A stretch of 64,000 bases of DNA from Lachnospiraceae bacterium. Its GTDB lineage: Bacteria; Bacillota; Clostridia; Lachnospirales; Lachnospiraceae. Both the position numbers and the translations under genes were made by a program. Position 1 is the first letter of the stretch. The number at the start of each line of letters is the position of its first letter. The DNA lies in NCBI GenBank assembly GCA_017539565.1, contig JAFYCS010000018.1, positions 1-64,000 of the forward strand, read 5' to 3'. Below, one piece after another: positions 17,659-25,527 of this stretch. The notes under the pieces are model-generated. The model worked only from the letters and a program-made list of their open reading frames with translations. It had not been told where the DNA came from and ran no database searches.

Positions 17659-19092
17659 CTATTTTTTCAGAGCAAAGCTCATCTTATCCTCAGGCAGGAC
17701 AAGCCCCACCTGATCCCCCATGTTCCAGAGGTATTCATCATCCACTATAAGGTCATGACCGTGTGCGGTACGCACAACGTAACAGTAATGATCGCCCTTA
17801 TAGATAAGATTTATGATATGTCCGTGGGTAAGTCCCGCTTCCACATCATCGCTCATCTCTATATCACCGGGCTCGATCGAAACATTTATCTTTATCTTGT
17901 CTGTATCTATAGCCTGCCCCGAAGAATCGGTAAGGACTCCGTCTTTCATCTTACTTCCCGGGATCACTTTCAGCAGGTCGCAATTGATCGTCTTACCGTT
18001 ATAATCAAGCTTGTAATCGGATGTAACGCTGGCCTCGAAACGAGTGATATGATCCTCGGCTATCATGATATGGATGCCGTCGGGTTCCAGGCTCATGCCG
18101 ACTTTGTCGCCGACCTTCTGCGCCTTTGTCGAAACGATGACCATTTCGTATTTTCCACTCTCAACGGTTATCTCATAATGCATTCCTTTGAAGGTTACAG
18201 CGGTAACCGTACCGGTCACCGTACCGTCCCCGGGCTCACTTAAGATAACATCCTCGGGACGTACGACCACATCCACCAGGGTACCTTCATCCACATCGTC
18301 CATACATTCAAACTCGCCGCCGCAGAAACGCACCTTGAGCTTGCCTGTCATAATACCCTTGAAGATATTGCTCTCACCGATAAAGTCGGCTACGAAAGCA
18401 TTCTTCGGCTCATTATATATATCCTCCGGTGTACCTATCTGCTGGATAGAACCGCGGTTCATTACCACGATCTTATCCGACATGGTAAGGGCCTCTTCCT
18501 GATCATGGGTAACGTATATAAATGTAATACCAAGCTGCTGGTGCATAGCCTTAAGCTCGATCTGCATCTCCTTACGCATCTTAAGATCCAGGGCGCCCAG
18601 AGGCTCATCCAGAAGCAGGATCTCCGGTTCATTTACCAGCGCCCTTGCTATGGCTATACGCTGCTGCTGGCCGCCTGACAAAGTCGCTACGCTGCGCTCT
18701 TCAAAGCCTTCCAGATCCACCAGGTCCAGAACATGCTTCACCTTTTTGATCACCTCTTCCCTGGGCAGCTTTTTAAGCTTAAGGCCAAAGGCGATGTTTT
18801 CAAAAATATCCATGTGGGGAAAAAGCGCGTAACGCTGGAAAACGGTATTGATAGGCCGTTTATTGGGAGGCAGAACGGTAATATCTTTACCGTTCAAAAG
18901 TATCTCACCCTCCGTAGGCGTGTCGAAACCCGCGATCATACGAAGGGTGGTAGTCTTGCCGCAGCCGGAGGGGCCTAAAAATGTTACAAATTCCCCCCGG
19001 CCTACGTTCAGATTAAAATCTTTTACTGCTATATAGCCGTCATCATCAAAACGTCTGGTGATGTTTTTAAGCTCTATTATGTTTTCTGCCAT
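17659..19092 (-). CDS. potA: Spermidine/putrescine ABC transporter ATPase PotA, extended C-terminus
   Basis: A 477-residue ATPase. Residues 1-235 are a complete nucleotide-binding domain: Walker A GPSGCGKTT (about 40-48), signature LSGGQQQR, Walker B EILLLDEP and H-loop VTHDQEEA. The remaining part is about 100 residues longer than in ordinary PotA and seems to contain two TOBE-like beta modules in a row (GTLVDVVVRPEDV...MHYEITVESG and IKINVSIEPGD...GDHYCYVVRTAHG). The second may sense polyamine or dock regulatory partners; this is inference. The start overlaps the preceding gene's stop by one base. Confidence 0.93.
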   Translation of the reverse strand: MAENIIELKNITRRFDDDGYIAVKDFNLNVGRGEFVTFLGPSGCGKTTTLRMIAGFDTPTEGEILLNGKDITVLPPNKRPINTVFQRYALFPHMDIFENIAFGLKLKKLPREEVIKKVKHVLDLVDLEGFEERSVATLSGGQQQRIAIARALVNEPEILLLDEPLGALDLKMRKEMQIELKAMHQQLGITFIYVTHDQEEALTMSDKIVVMNRGSIQQIGTPEDIYNEPKNAFVADFIGESNIFKGIMTGKLKVRFCGGEFECMDDVDEGTLVDVVVRPEDVILSEPGDGTVTGTVTAVTFKGMHYEITVESGKYEMVIVSTKAQKVGDKVGMSLEPDGIHIMIAEDHITRFEASVTSDYKLDYNGKTINCDLLKVIPGSKMKDGVLTDSSGQAIDTDKIKINVSIEPGDIEMSDDVEAGLTHGHIINLIYKGDHYCYVVRTAHGHDLIVDDEYLWNMGDQVGLVLPEDKMSFALKK

Positions 19093-19577
19093 CAGAACAG
19101 ATCCTTTGTCAGACGGGTCGTCTTGGTATTGAAACGGTTATAAATGAACTCCACCGTCATCTCCGCCTTTGTAACACGGGATACCCTTATGTCCATTGTA
19201 CCTGCTTCCTGCTCTGACTTTCTTACACCTGTGGGAACGACTCTGATAATGGGATGAGTCTTTCCCTCCTCAGGGGGCTCAAGAGTATAGGTATAGTTTT
19301 TCTCATCTTCCCTGGTCTTTGTCTTGTTATTGATCACATAATAACTTGCCAGACCGTCCGGAGTAAATACCCAATGCTCCGTTCTGTTCTCACCGACTTC
19401 CTTTGTCTGATGCCAGTCGCCTGAGATATTCTGCATATTAACCTCACGTGCAATGACGAGCATATCAGCAACATAATAAATAACTGCCGCGAGCATCATA
19501 AAGAACAAAATACCTATTATGATACCTGCCACATCCCTCTTTTCTGTTTTCTTTTGCTTGACCTTTACAGTTTTCAT
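19092..19577 (-). CDS. Membrane-anchored hypothetical protein in the pot operon
   Basis: A 161-residue protein with a basic N-terminus, one membrane helix (about 18-42) and an extracytoplasmic domain. The text ISGDWHQT...WVFTPDGLASYY resembles a lipocalin-like beta barrel, but I cannot name the family. GGGAGGG precedes the ATG, and its TGA overlaps the potA ATG, so it is translationally coupled to the transporter and may assist it. Confidence 0.7.
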   Translation of the reverse strand: MKTVKVKQKKTEKRDVAGIIIGILFFMMLAAVIYYVADMLVIAREVNMQNISGDWHQTKEVGENRTEHWVFTPDGLASYYVINNKTKTREDEKNYTYTLEPPEEGKTHPIIRVVPTGVRKSEQEAGTMDIRVSRVTKAEMTVEFIYNRFNTKTTRLTKDLF

Positions 19578-19602
19578 AATACCCTCCCTGTGGTTTATTT
19601 TA

Positions 19603-21012
19603 CTACTCCCCTATCTCCTCAAGGCGCTGTCTGGCTTTGTCACCCAGTGCACTCTCAGGGTACTCATTAAGCAGCCTGTGGAATGTATCGGATGCCCGGC
19701 TTACATCCCCGCTGTCCAAAAGCGCTACGCCCAGATAGTATACAGCCTCTGCATTTGAGCTGTCGTACAGACAGGCCTTCTCAAGTGCCGCTATGGCCAC
19801 CGCATAATCCTGCTGCCTGTATGCCTCCAATCCGGAATCGTAGTATGTCTGTGCTACCGTTCCCCCTATCGCTCCCTGAAGGAAGTGATAAAGATCCAGG
19901 TATTCCTGCGAAGCATTACTCTCTACATATTCCTGTGGTATCAGCGAAAGATACTGTTCCACAGTCATATCGTTCTGGCTGTCATCCAGATAGGCAAAAG
20001 CCGCCGCCTGCAGGTTGTCATTTGCGCTCAATATACCGTTTGTGCCGCTGTACGCCTCCAGCTGGCCGGTCTTGTCATTTAAGTTTTCTTCCAGTTCTTT
20101 TATCCTGGCATTAAGGTCATTTATCTCGCTGTTTTTCGAATCCAGCTCCTCACCGTAGGCTATAAGCTTGTCATTCTCCTCACTGCGGACCTTTGCTTCC
20201 CTGGCCGGCATCAACAGGAAATATGATGCAAATACACCTACCAGTATGCCAAGACCTATCTGTAAAAACACATGTATACCCAACGGCTCCTTCGAAGTGA
20301 CAGGCTGGATGACAACCTCATTACCGCTCCACGAATAAGTAGCCGCAGGTTCTTCTTTTTTCTTTTTACGTCTTCCGCCCTGGGCTTCTTCCCCGCCGCG
20401 TATCTGCTCTTCGCACTCTTTAAGATAACGCAGGGCGTCAACATCTCCCACATCAATACGGCGGCAGCGCTCAAGCTCCTTCTTTGCCTTATCCCATTCC
20501 GCCGTCTGCATGTACAGCAGCGCCAGCAGCCTGTGGGCTTTGACAAACCTGGGATTTAAGCTCAGCACCTTCTTTAGCTGTATAACCGCCAGATCCGGGC
20601 TGTCCTGATGACACTGGGCCAACGCCGAATTAAACTTCTTTAATGTTGTATTTATTGTTTCTAATCGGCCCTTGTCCGACTGGATCATGTTGATATATTC
20701 TTCAGCAACATTCTTTTCGGCGCGTATGTTCTTACTGATGACCCACTCCGCAAAAGCGGCCACCGCCTCACCGGTCTCATAATATACGAGGCCAAGAAGA
20801 TTTCGTGCATCAACATGGTTCTTATTGCATTTCAGGCAGTCGCGCAATGCCCTGACCGCCCCTGACAGATCACGCACCCCGGCGCGGTCAAGTCCTTCAT
20901 TATATAGTCTGTTTGCGGTGTACATGATCTTTTTGTACTTCTTAACATCAGCACCGCAGTTGGTACAATAATCCAGTTCGGATAAGGGGCATCCGCAGTT
21001 ATAACACTCCAC
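19603..21012 (-). CDS. Zinc-ribbon TPR membrane protein
   Basis: A 469-residue multi-domain protein: an N-terminal zinc ribbon with two CxxC pairs (CYNCG at 3-7, CTNCG at 16-20), cytoplasmic TPR helices (about 30-210), a Lys-rich stretch, one membrane helix (about 247-268), a coiled coil (275-320) and an outer C-terminal TPR pair (385-465) like the end of YbgF/CpoB. It is probably a scaffold spanning the membrane. The start is GTG with GGGGA upstream. It lies in one unit with potABCD but no direct role is evident. Confidence 0.75.
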   Translation of the reverse strand: MECYNCGCPLSELDYCTNCGADVKKYKKIMYTANRLYNEGLDRAGVRDLSGAVRALRDCLKCNKNHVDARNLLGLVYYETGEAVAAFAEWVISKNIRAEKNVAEEYINMIQSDKGRLETINTTLKKFNSALAQCHQDSPDLAVIQLKKVLSLNPRFVKAHRLLALLYMQTAEWDKAKKELERCRRIDVGDVDALRYLKECEEQIRGGEEAQGGRRKKKKEEPAATYSWSGNEVVIQPVTSKEPLGIHVFLQIGLGILVGVFASYFLLMPAREAKVRSEENDKLIAYGEELDSKNSEINDLNARIKELEENLNDKTGQLEAYSGTNGILSANDNLQAAAFAYLDDSQNDMTVEQYLSLIPQEYVESNASQEYLDLYHFLQGAIGGTVAQTYYDSGLEAYRQQDYAVAIAALEKACLYDSSNAEAVYYLGVALLDSGDVSRASDTFHRLLNEYPESALGDKARQRLEEIGE

Positions 21013-21027
21013 GGTCCCAGTCCCCTG

Positions 21028-21207
21028 TCATTGATTGTTGTCGTTACCCATTCCCATTGCCATCATCGGATCGGCGTCAAAACTGTTGGCCACACCCAGC
21101 ACGATATCGAGTACGTCAGTCAGGTTTTCCTTGAATATGGCCTCTTCTGTATCCTCAAGCTCCGGACTCCTGTGAAATTTCTTTAATTCTTCCTCGAAAC
21201 TTATCAC
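21028..21207 (-). CDS. Small acidic protein, 59 aa, first gene of the pot unit
   Basis: An acidic small protein beginning MISFEEELKKFHRS and ending with a Met-rich MMAMGMGN tail. The start is a GTG, ten bases after AAGGAG; the stop lies 15 bases before the TPR gene. A good promoter sits directly upstream, which supports real translation. The Glu/Asp-rich helix could be a partner of the TPR protein. No family recognised. Confidence 0.6.
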   Translation of the reverse strand: MISFEEELKKFHRSPELEDTEEAIFKENLTDVLDIVLGVANSFDADPMMAMGMGNDNNQ

Positions 21208-21237
21208 TCCAATGCCACTCCTTATCTACCACTCTAC

Positions 21238-21266
21238 ATCATACATAAAGCAACAGGAAAAATCAA
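21238..21266 (-). promoter_or_regulatory. Promoter of the 59-aa/TPR/potABCD unit
   Basis: TTGATT and TATGAT on the minus strand with a 17-base spacer, about 30 bases before the GTG start. Confidence 0.55.
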
Positions 21267-21276
21267 CATCTCTTTT

Positions 21277-23931
21277 TCACTTTGACAGATTTTTGATCTG
21301 CTCCTTAACCTGCTCCATCATCTTGCTGTACTTTTCGAGTTTGGCCTTCTCCTCGGCGATCTTCGCTTCGGGAGCTTTGGATACAAACTTCTCATTAGAG
21401 AGCATACCGTTGACACGCTTGAGCTCTCCCTCCAGACGCTCTTCCTCTTTCTTAAGGCGCTCCAACTCTTTAGCGATATCAACCAATTCTCCAAGAGGCA
21501 TGTAGATATTGACATGGGCGATCACAACGGATACCGCATCATCTGCTACGCCGCTCTTATCTTCCTGAACATGCACTTCCGAGGCATACGCCAGGGTCTT
21601 AAAGAAGTCGATATTGTTATTGAAGATCTCCCTCTTTTCAGCCATATCGCTGACAACTATTACCTGTGCCTTCTTTGAAGGAGGAACGTTCATTCCGGTA
21701 CGCGCATTTCTTATACCGCGGATTGCTTCCTTGATGGTCTCAATGGCATTCTCCTCTGCAGGGAAGCTGCGCGCCTCATCATATACAGGCCATGAGCTTA
21801 TCATGATGGATTCTTCCTCATCCTGAAGGTTGCAGAAGATCTCTTCGGTAACAAACGGCATATAAGGATGAAGCAGCTTGAGCGCATCGATAAGCACGGT
21901 CTTTAAGGTATACAGCGCCGCATTCCTGTCCTTATCGTCATCCTTCTGATACAGTCTGGGCTTAACCATTTCGATATACCAGTCGCAGAACTCATCCCAG
22001 ATAAAGTCGTAAACTTTCTGTACTGCAACGCCCAGCTCGTACTTCTCCATATTATCGGTAACATCCTTTATAAGGCTGTTTGCCTTGGAGATGATCCACT
22101 TATCAGCCGGCTTAAGATCTGCATCATCAGGCTTAACCGGAGCCTTTTCCATGTTCATCATGATGAAACGTGATGCATTCCAGATCTTGTTTGCAAAATT
22201 GCGGTTTGCCTCTACCTTTTCATAGTAGAAACGCATATCGTTTCCGGGCGCATTGCCGGTAACCAGAGTAAGACGCAGGGCATCTGCGCCATACTGGGCG
22301 ATTATCTCAAGAGGATCGATGCCGTTGCCCAGGGATTTACTCATCTTCCTGCCCTGTGCATCACGTACCAGGCCGTGGAAAAGCACAGTATGGAAAGGCT
22401 TCTCTCCCATCTGCTCATATCCGGAGAAGATCATACGGATAACCCAGAAGAAGATGATATCATAACCGGTCACCAGTACGTCTGTAGGATAGAAGTATTT
22501 AAGCTCGGGTGTCTGCTCCGGCCAGCCCAGGGTTGAGAAAGGCCAGAGCGCCGATGAGAACCAGGTATCCAGGGTATCGGGATCCTGATCCATCTTTTCA
22601 CAGCCGCACTTCGGGCACTTATCGGGAGCAGTCTTTGACACAACGGTCTCGCCGCATTTTGCACAGTAATATGCAGGGATACGGTGTCCCCACCACAGCT
22701 GGCGTGAGATACACCAGTCGCGGATATTGTCAGTCCAGTTAAAGTAGGTCTTCTGAAGGCTTTCGGGTACCAGACGGATATCGCCGTTCTTTACAGCCTC
22801 CCTTGCAGGCTTGATGAGCTCGTCCATCTTAACAAACCACTGTGCTTTTACAAGAGGCTCGACCGTAGTACCGCAGCGGTCGTGGGTACCTACATTATGT
22901 ACATGGTCTTCTATCTTGACCAGAAGCCCCATCTCCTCAAGTTCCTTGACGATAGCCTTTCTGGCTTCGTAACGATCCATGCCCTCATACTTGCCGCCGT
23001 TGGCGTTGATGGTAGCATCATCATTCAGGATATTTACTATGGGCAGGTCATGTCTCTTGCCCACTTCAAAGTCGTTAGGATCATGGCCCGGGGTGATCTT
23101 AACAACACCGGTACCAAATTCACGGTCTACATATTCATCTGCCACTACGGGGATCTTCCTGTTCATAAGAGGCAGCATCAGGTTCTTTCCGACAAGATGC
23201 TTGTAACGTTCATCCTCAGGATGTACTGCCACAGCGGTATCACCCAGCATAGTCTCGGGACGGGTGGTTGCAAATATCAGGTATTCGCCGCTCTCGGTAT
23301 CATCATCATTTAAGATGGGATACTTGATATGCCAGAAATGTCCTGCCTGCTCCTCGTATTCAACCTCCGCATCGGAGATGGAAGTGTTACATACAGGGCA
23401 CCAGTTGATGATACGTGAACCTTTATAGATATAGCCTTTTTCATGCATCTTGACAAAGACTTCGTTAACTGCTTTATTGCAGCCTTCGTCCATGGTGAAT
23501 CTCTCACGATCCCAGTCGCAGGAGGATCCAAGCTTTTTGAGCTGGGATACGATACGTCCGCCGTACTCTTTTCTCCAGGCCCATGCACGCTCCAGGAAGC
23601 CTTCACGTCCCAGGTCTTCCTTGCTGATGCCTTCCTCTTTGAGTTTCTCTATTATCTTTACTTCCGTAGCAATGGAAGCATGATCCGTACCGGGCTGCCA
23701 GAGAGCGTTATAGCCCTGCATCCTCTTAAAGCGGATCAGGATATCCTGCATGGTATTGTCCAGCGCATGTCCCATGTGAAGCTGCCCCGTGATGTTCGGG
23801 GGCGGGATCACTATGGTAAAGGGCTTTTTGCTCTCGTCTACTTCGGCATGGAAATACTTCTTATCCAGCCATTTCTGATACAGTCTGTCTTCTATGCCGC
23901 TGGGGTCATAGGTTTTTGCTAATTCTTTCAT
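21277..23931 (-). CDS. valS: Valyl-tRNA synthetase
   Basis: An 884-residue class I synthetase that charges tRNA-Val in the cytoplasm. HIGH motif HMGH (about 52-55), KMSKS motif in [11 protein letters not shown], the editing insert with [16 protein letters not shown], a zinc-type module (CAKCGE...CPKCGC) and a C-terminal coiled coil are all present. AAGGAG precedes the ATG. Only about 110 bases separate it from the next gene, so there is no room for a T-box leader of the kind common in front of Firmicutes synthetases. Confidence 0.97.
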   Translation of the reverse strand: MKELAKTYDPSGIEDRLYQKWLDKKYFHAEVDESKKPFTIVIPPPNITGQLHMGHALDNTMQDILIRFKRMQGYNALWQPGTDHASIATEVKIIEKLKEEGISKEDLGREGFLERAWAWRKEYGGRIVSQLKKLGSSCDWDRERFTMDEGCNKAVNEVFVKMHEKGYIYKGSRIINWCPVCNTSISDAEVEYEEQAGHFWHIKYPILNDDDTESGEYLIFATTRPETMLGDTAVAVHPEDERYKHLVGKNLMLPLMNRKIPVVADEYVDREFGTGVVKITPGHDPNDFEVGKRHDLPIVNILNDDATINANGGKYEGMDRYEARKAIVKELEEMGLLVKIEDHVHNVGTHDRCGTTVEPLVKAQWFVKMDELIKPAREAVKNGDIRLVPESLQKTYFNWTDNIRDWCISRQLWWGHRIPAYYCAKCGETVVSKTAPDKCPKCGCEKMDQDPDTLDTWFSSALWPFSTLGWPEQTPELKYFYPTDVLVTGYDIIFFWVIRMIFSGYEQMGEKPFHTVLFHGLVRDAQGRKMSKSLGNGIDPLEIIAQYGADALRLTLVTGNAPGNDMRFYYEKVEANRNFANKIWNASRFIMMNMEKAPVKPDDADLKPADKWIISKANSLIKDVTDNMEKYELGVAVQKVYDFIWDEFCDWYIEMVKPRLYQKDDDKDRNAALYTLKTVLIDALKLLHPYMPFVTEEIFCNLQDEEESIMISSWPVYDEARSFPAEENAIETIKEAIRGIRNARTGMNVPPSKKAQVIVVSDMAEKREIFNNNIDFFKTLAYASEVHVQEDKSGVADDAVSVVIAHVNIYMPLGELVDIAKELERLKKEEERLEGELKRVNGMLSNEKFVSKAPEAKIAEEKAKLEKYSKMMEQVKEQIKNLSK

Positions 23932-23958
23932 CTTTGGTTCTCCTTGATCGTTTCATGT

Positions 23959-24036
23959 AAGATCCCCGAGTAGGAAAGTTCGGCTACGGAAATCACAGAT
24001 TTCCTGCCTCACTTTTTTGCTCCGCTCAGGATGACA
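23959..24036. repeat. Dispersed repeat copy with internal insertion
   Basis: The two ends AAGATCC and CCGCTCAGGATGACA of the dispersed repeat are present but separated by about 50 extra bases that contain their own hairpin (GGAAATC ACA GATTTCC). It fills the gap between valS and the glycosidase gene. Confidence 0.55.
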
Positions 24037-24045
24037 CTGTATTTA

Positions 24046-25359
24046 TTATCTCTCCATCAGCCAGAAAGCCGCACTGTAGGGAGGCAGTTCGGAACCGCCG
24101 CCGAAATCATGCAGATTTCCCGTTATAAGATCCGTAGCCTGTCCGCAGCCCGCATCAAAATGGGCGGTAAAAGGCGCAGAATCCATATTTATAGCCACAA
24201 GCACACGCTCATCATCGCACTTGCGCTCATATATGCACTGTTTATTCTGAAGCAGGACACTCCTGAAGCCGCCGTAATTCAGTGCCTTGCTTTTGATCTT
24301 TGCCGCAGCCAGCTTTGAGATGAATTCCGTAAGCTCATTCCACTCCGGAGCATCGAAAGACGGCCTCAGCGCGGGATCCCCCTGGGATTTGTCGGCTTTC
24401 ACGCCCCATTCACTGCCGTAATATACGCAGGGGATACCCGGCATGCCGAATACCATCGCATATACCAGGGGAAGGCATGCAGGATCATTGATTATAGAAG
24501 CGATACGGCTCACATCATGATTATCCGCGAAGGACAAAAGATGTGCACCGCGGCACACAGCCCACGGCTGATCCTCAAACTGCCTGAGCAGTGAGTGGAT
24601 TATTTCAAACATGTTCGCCGAATTAAAACCGGAATGCAGTCCCTTATATACCTGGTAGTTAGTAAGTGAATGAATGCTCATATCATTAAGCATCCTGCCG
24701 TATTCACCGTGAAGCACTTCTCCAAGAAGGAAGAAATCCGCCTTCTTTGAATCGGTAAACTCACGCAGGCGGCGCAGGAATCCGTGATCCAGGCAATAAG
24801 CAACATCCAGACGGATACCGTCTATATCAAATTCATTGATCCAGCCCTCTACCGCATGGAAGATGTGCTGTATAACATCTTCATTATGAAGATTGAGTTT
24901 TACAAGATCGTAGTTTCCTTCCCAGCCTTCATACCACAGGCCGTCGTTGTAATTCGAATTTCCGCCGAAATCTATACGGTTGAACCAGCCGACATATGCC
25001 GAAGATTCGCGGTTCTTAAGCACATCCTGAAATGCCCAGAATCCGCGTCCCACATGATTGAAAACACCGTCAAGCACAACCTTGATCCCTTCTTTATGCA
25101 GGGCATCACATACTTCCTTAAAATCGGCATTGCTTCCCAGACGGGTATCTATCTTCGTGTAATCCCTGGTATTATAGCCATGCGTATCCGATTCAAAAAC
25201 CGGTGAAAAATAAATGGCATTGCATCCCAGTTTTTTAATATGCGGTATCCAATCCTTCACCTTAAGTATACGTGACCGGGCAACTCCGTCATTTTCAAAC
25301 GGGGCTCCGCAAAAGCCCAGTGGGTAGATCTGGTAAAAAACACTCTCGTAAGCCCACAT
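24046..25359 (-). CDS. GH13 alpha-amylase family glycosidase (intracellular)
   Basis: A 437-residue glycoside hydrolase of family 13 acting on alpha-glucans or maltodextrins. The four family regions are present: VVLDGVFNHVG, GIRLDVA (nucleophile Asp185), LLGEVLHG (acid/base Glu214) and SFADNHDVSR (Asp282). There is no signal peptide, so it works inside the cell. I take the ATG beginning MWAYES because GGAGAGG lies eight bases upstream; an in-frame ATG 13 codons earlier has no such site. Its exact product (glucose, maltose or cyclodextrin opening) cannot be told. An inverted repeat upstream may be its operator. Confidence 0.88.
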   Translation of the reverse strand: MWAYESVFYQIYPLGFCGAPFENDGVARSRILKVKDWIPHIKKLGCNAIYFSPVFESDTHGYNTRDYTKIDTRLGSNADFKEVCDALHKEGIKVVLDGVFNHVGRGFWAFQDVLKNRESSAYVGWFNRIDFGGNSNYNDGLWYEGWEGNYDLVKLNLHNEDVIQHIFHAVEGWINEFDIDGIRLDVAYCLDHGFLRRLREFTDSKKADFFLLGEVLHGEYGRMLNDMSIHSLTNYQVYKGLHSGFNSANMFEIIHSLLRQFEDQPWAVCRGAHLLSFADNHDVSRIASIINDPACLPLVYAMVFGMPGIPCVYYGSEWGVKADKSQGDPALRPSFDAPEWNELTEFISKLAAAKIKSKALNYGGFRSVLLQNKQCIYERKCDDERVLVAINMDSAPFTAHFDAGCGQATDLITGNLHDFGGGSELPPYSAAFWLMER

Positions 25360-25446
25360 ATCATCATCCTCTCCGGGGAACATCTGCATCCCCTTCATTT
25401 ATTATCGCGGTAAAAAACGCAAAAAATATTCTACCACATACGCTCT

Positions 25447-25487
25447 GATATTTCCACAATTTCCCTCACAAAAAATTGTGAAATATC
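25447..25487. promoter_or_regulatory. Long inverted repeat upstream of the GH13 gene
   Basis: GATATTTCCACAATTT and AAATTGTGAAATATC are near-perfect complements with one bulged base and a ten-base centre. No T run follows, so it looks more like a regulator site than a terminator. It lies 90-130 bases before the glycosidase start. Confidence 0.45.
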
Positions 25488-25527
25488 ACACCATCCTTCT
25501 GCCCCGTCACACAGCGCCCGCGCCGGC

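Noticed and set aside
23932..24045. T-box leader in front of valS
   Set aside because: Only about 110 bases are available and they are mostly a dispersed repeat; no T-box core or antiterminator pattern is seen.
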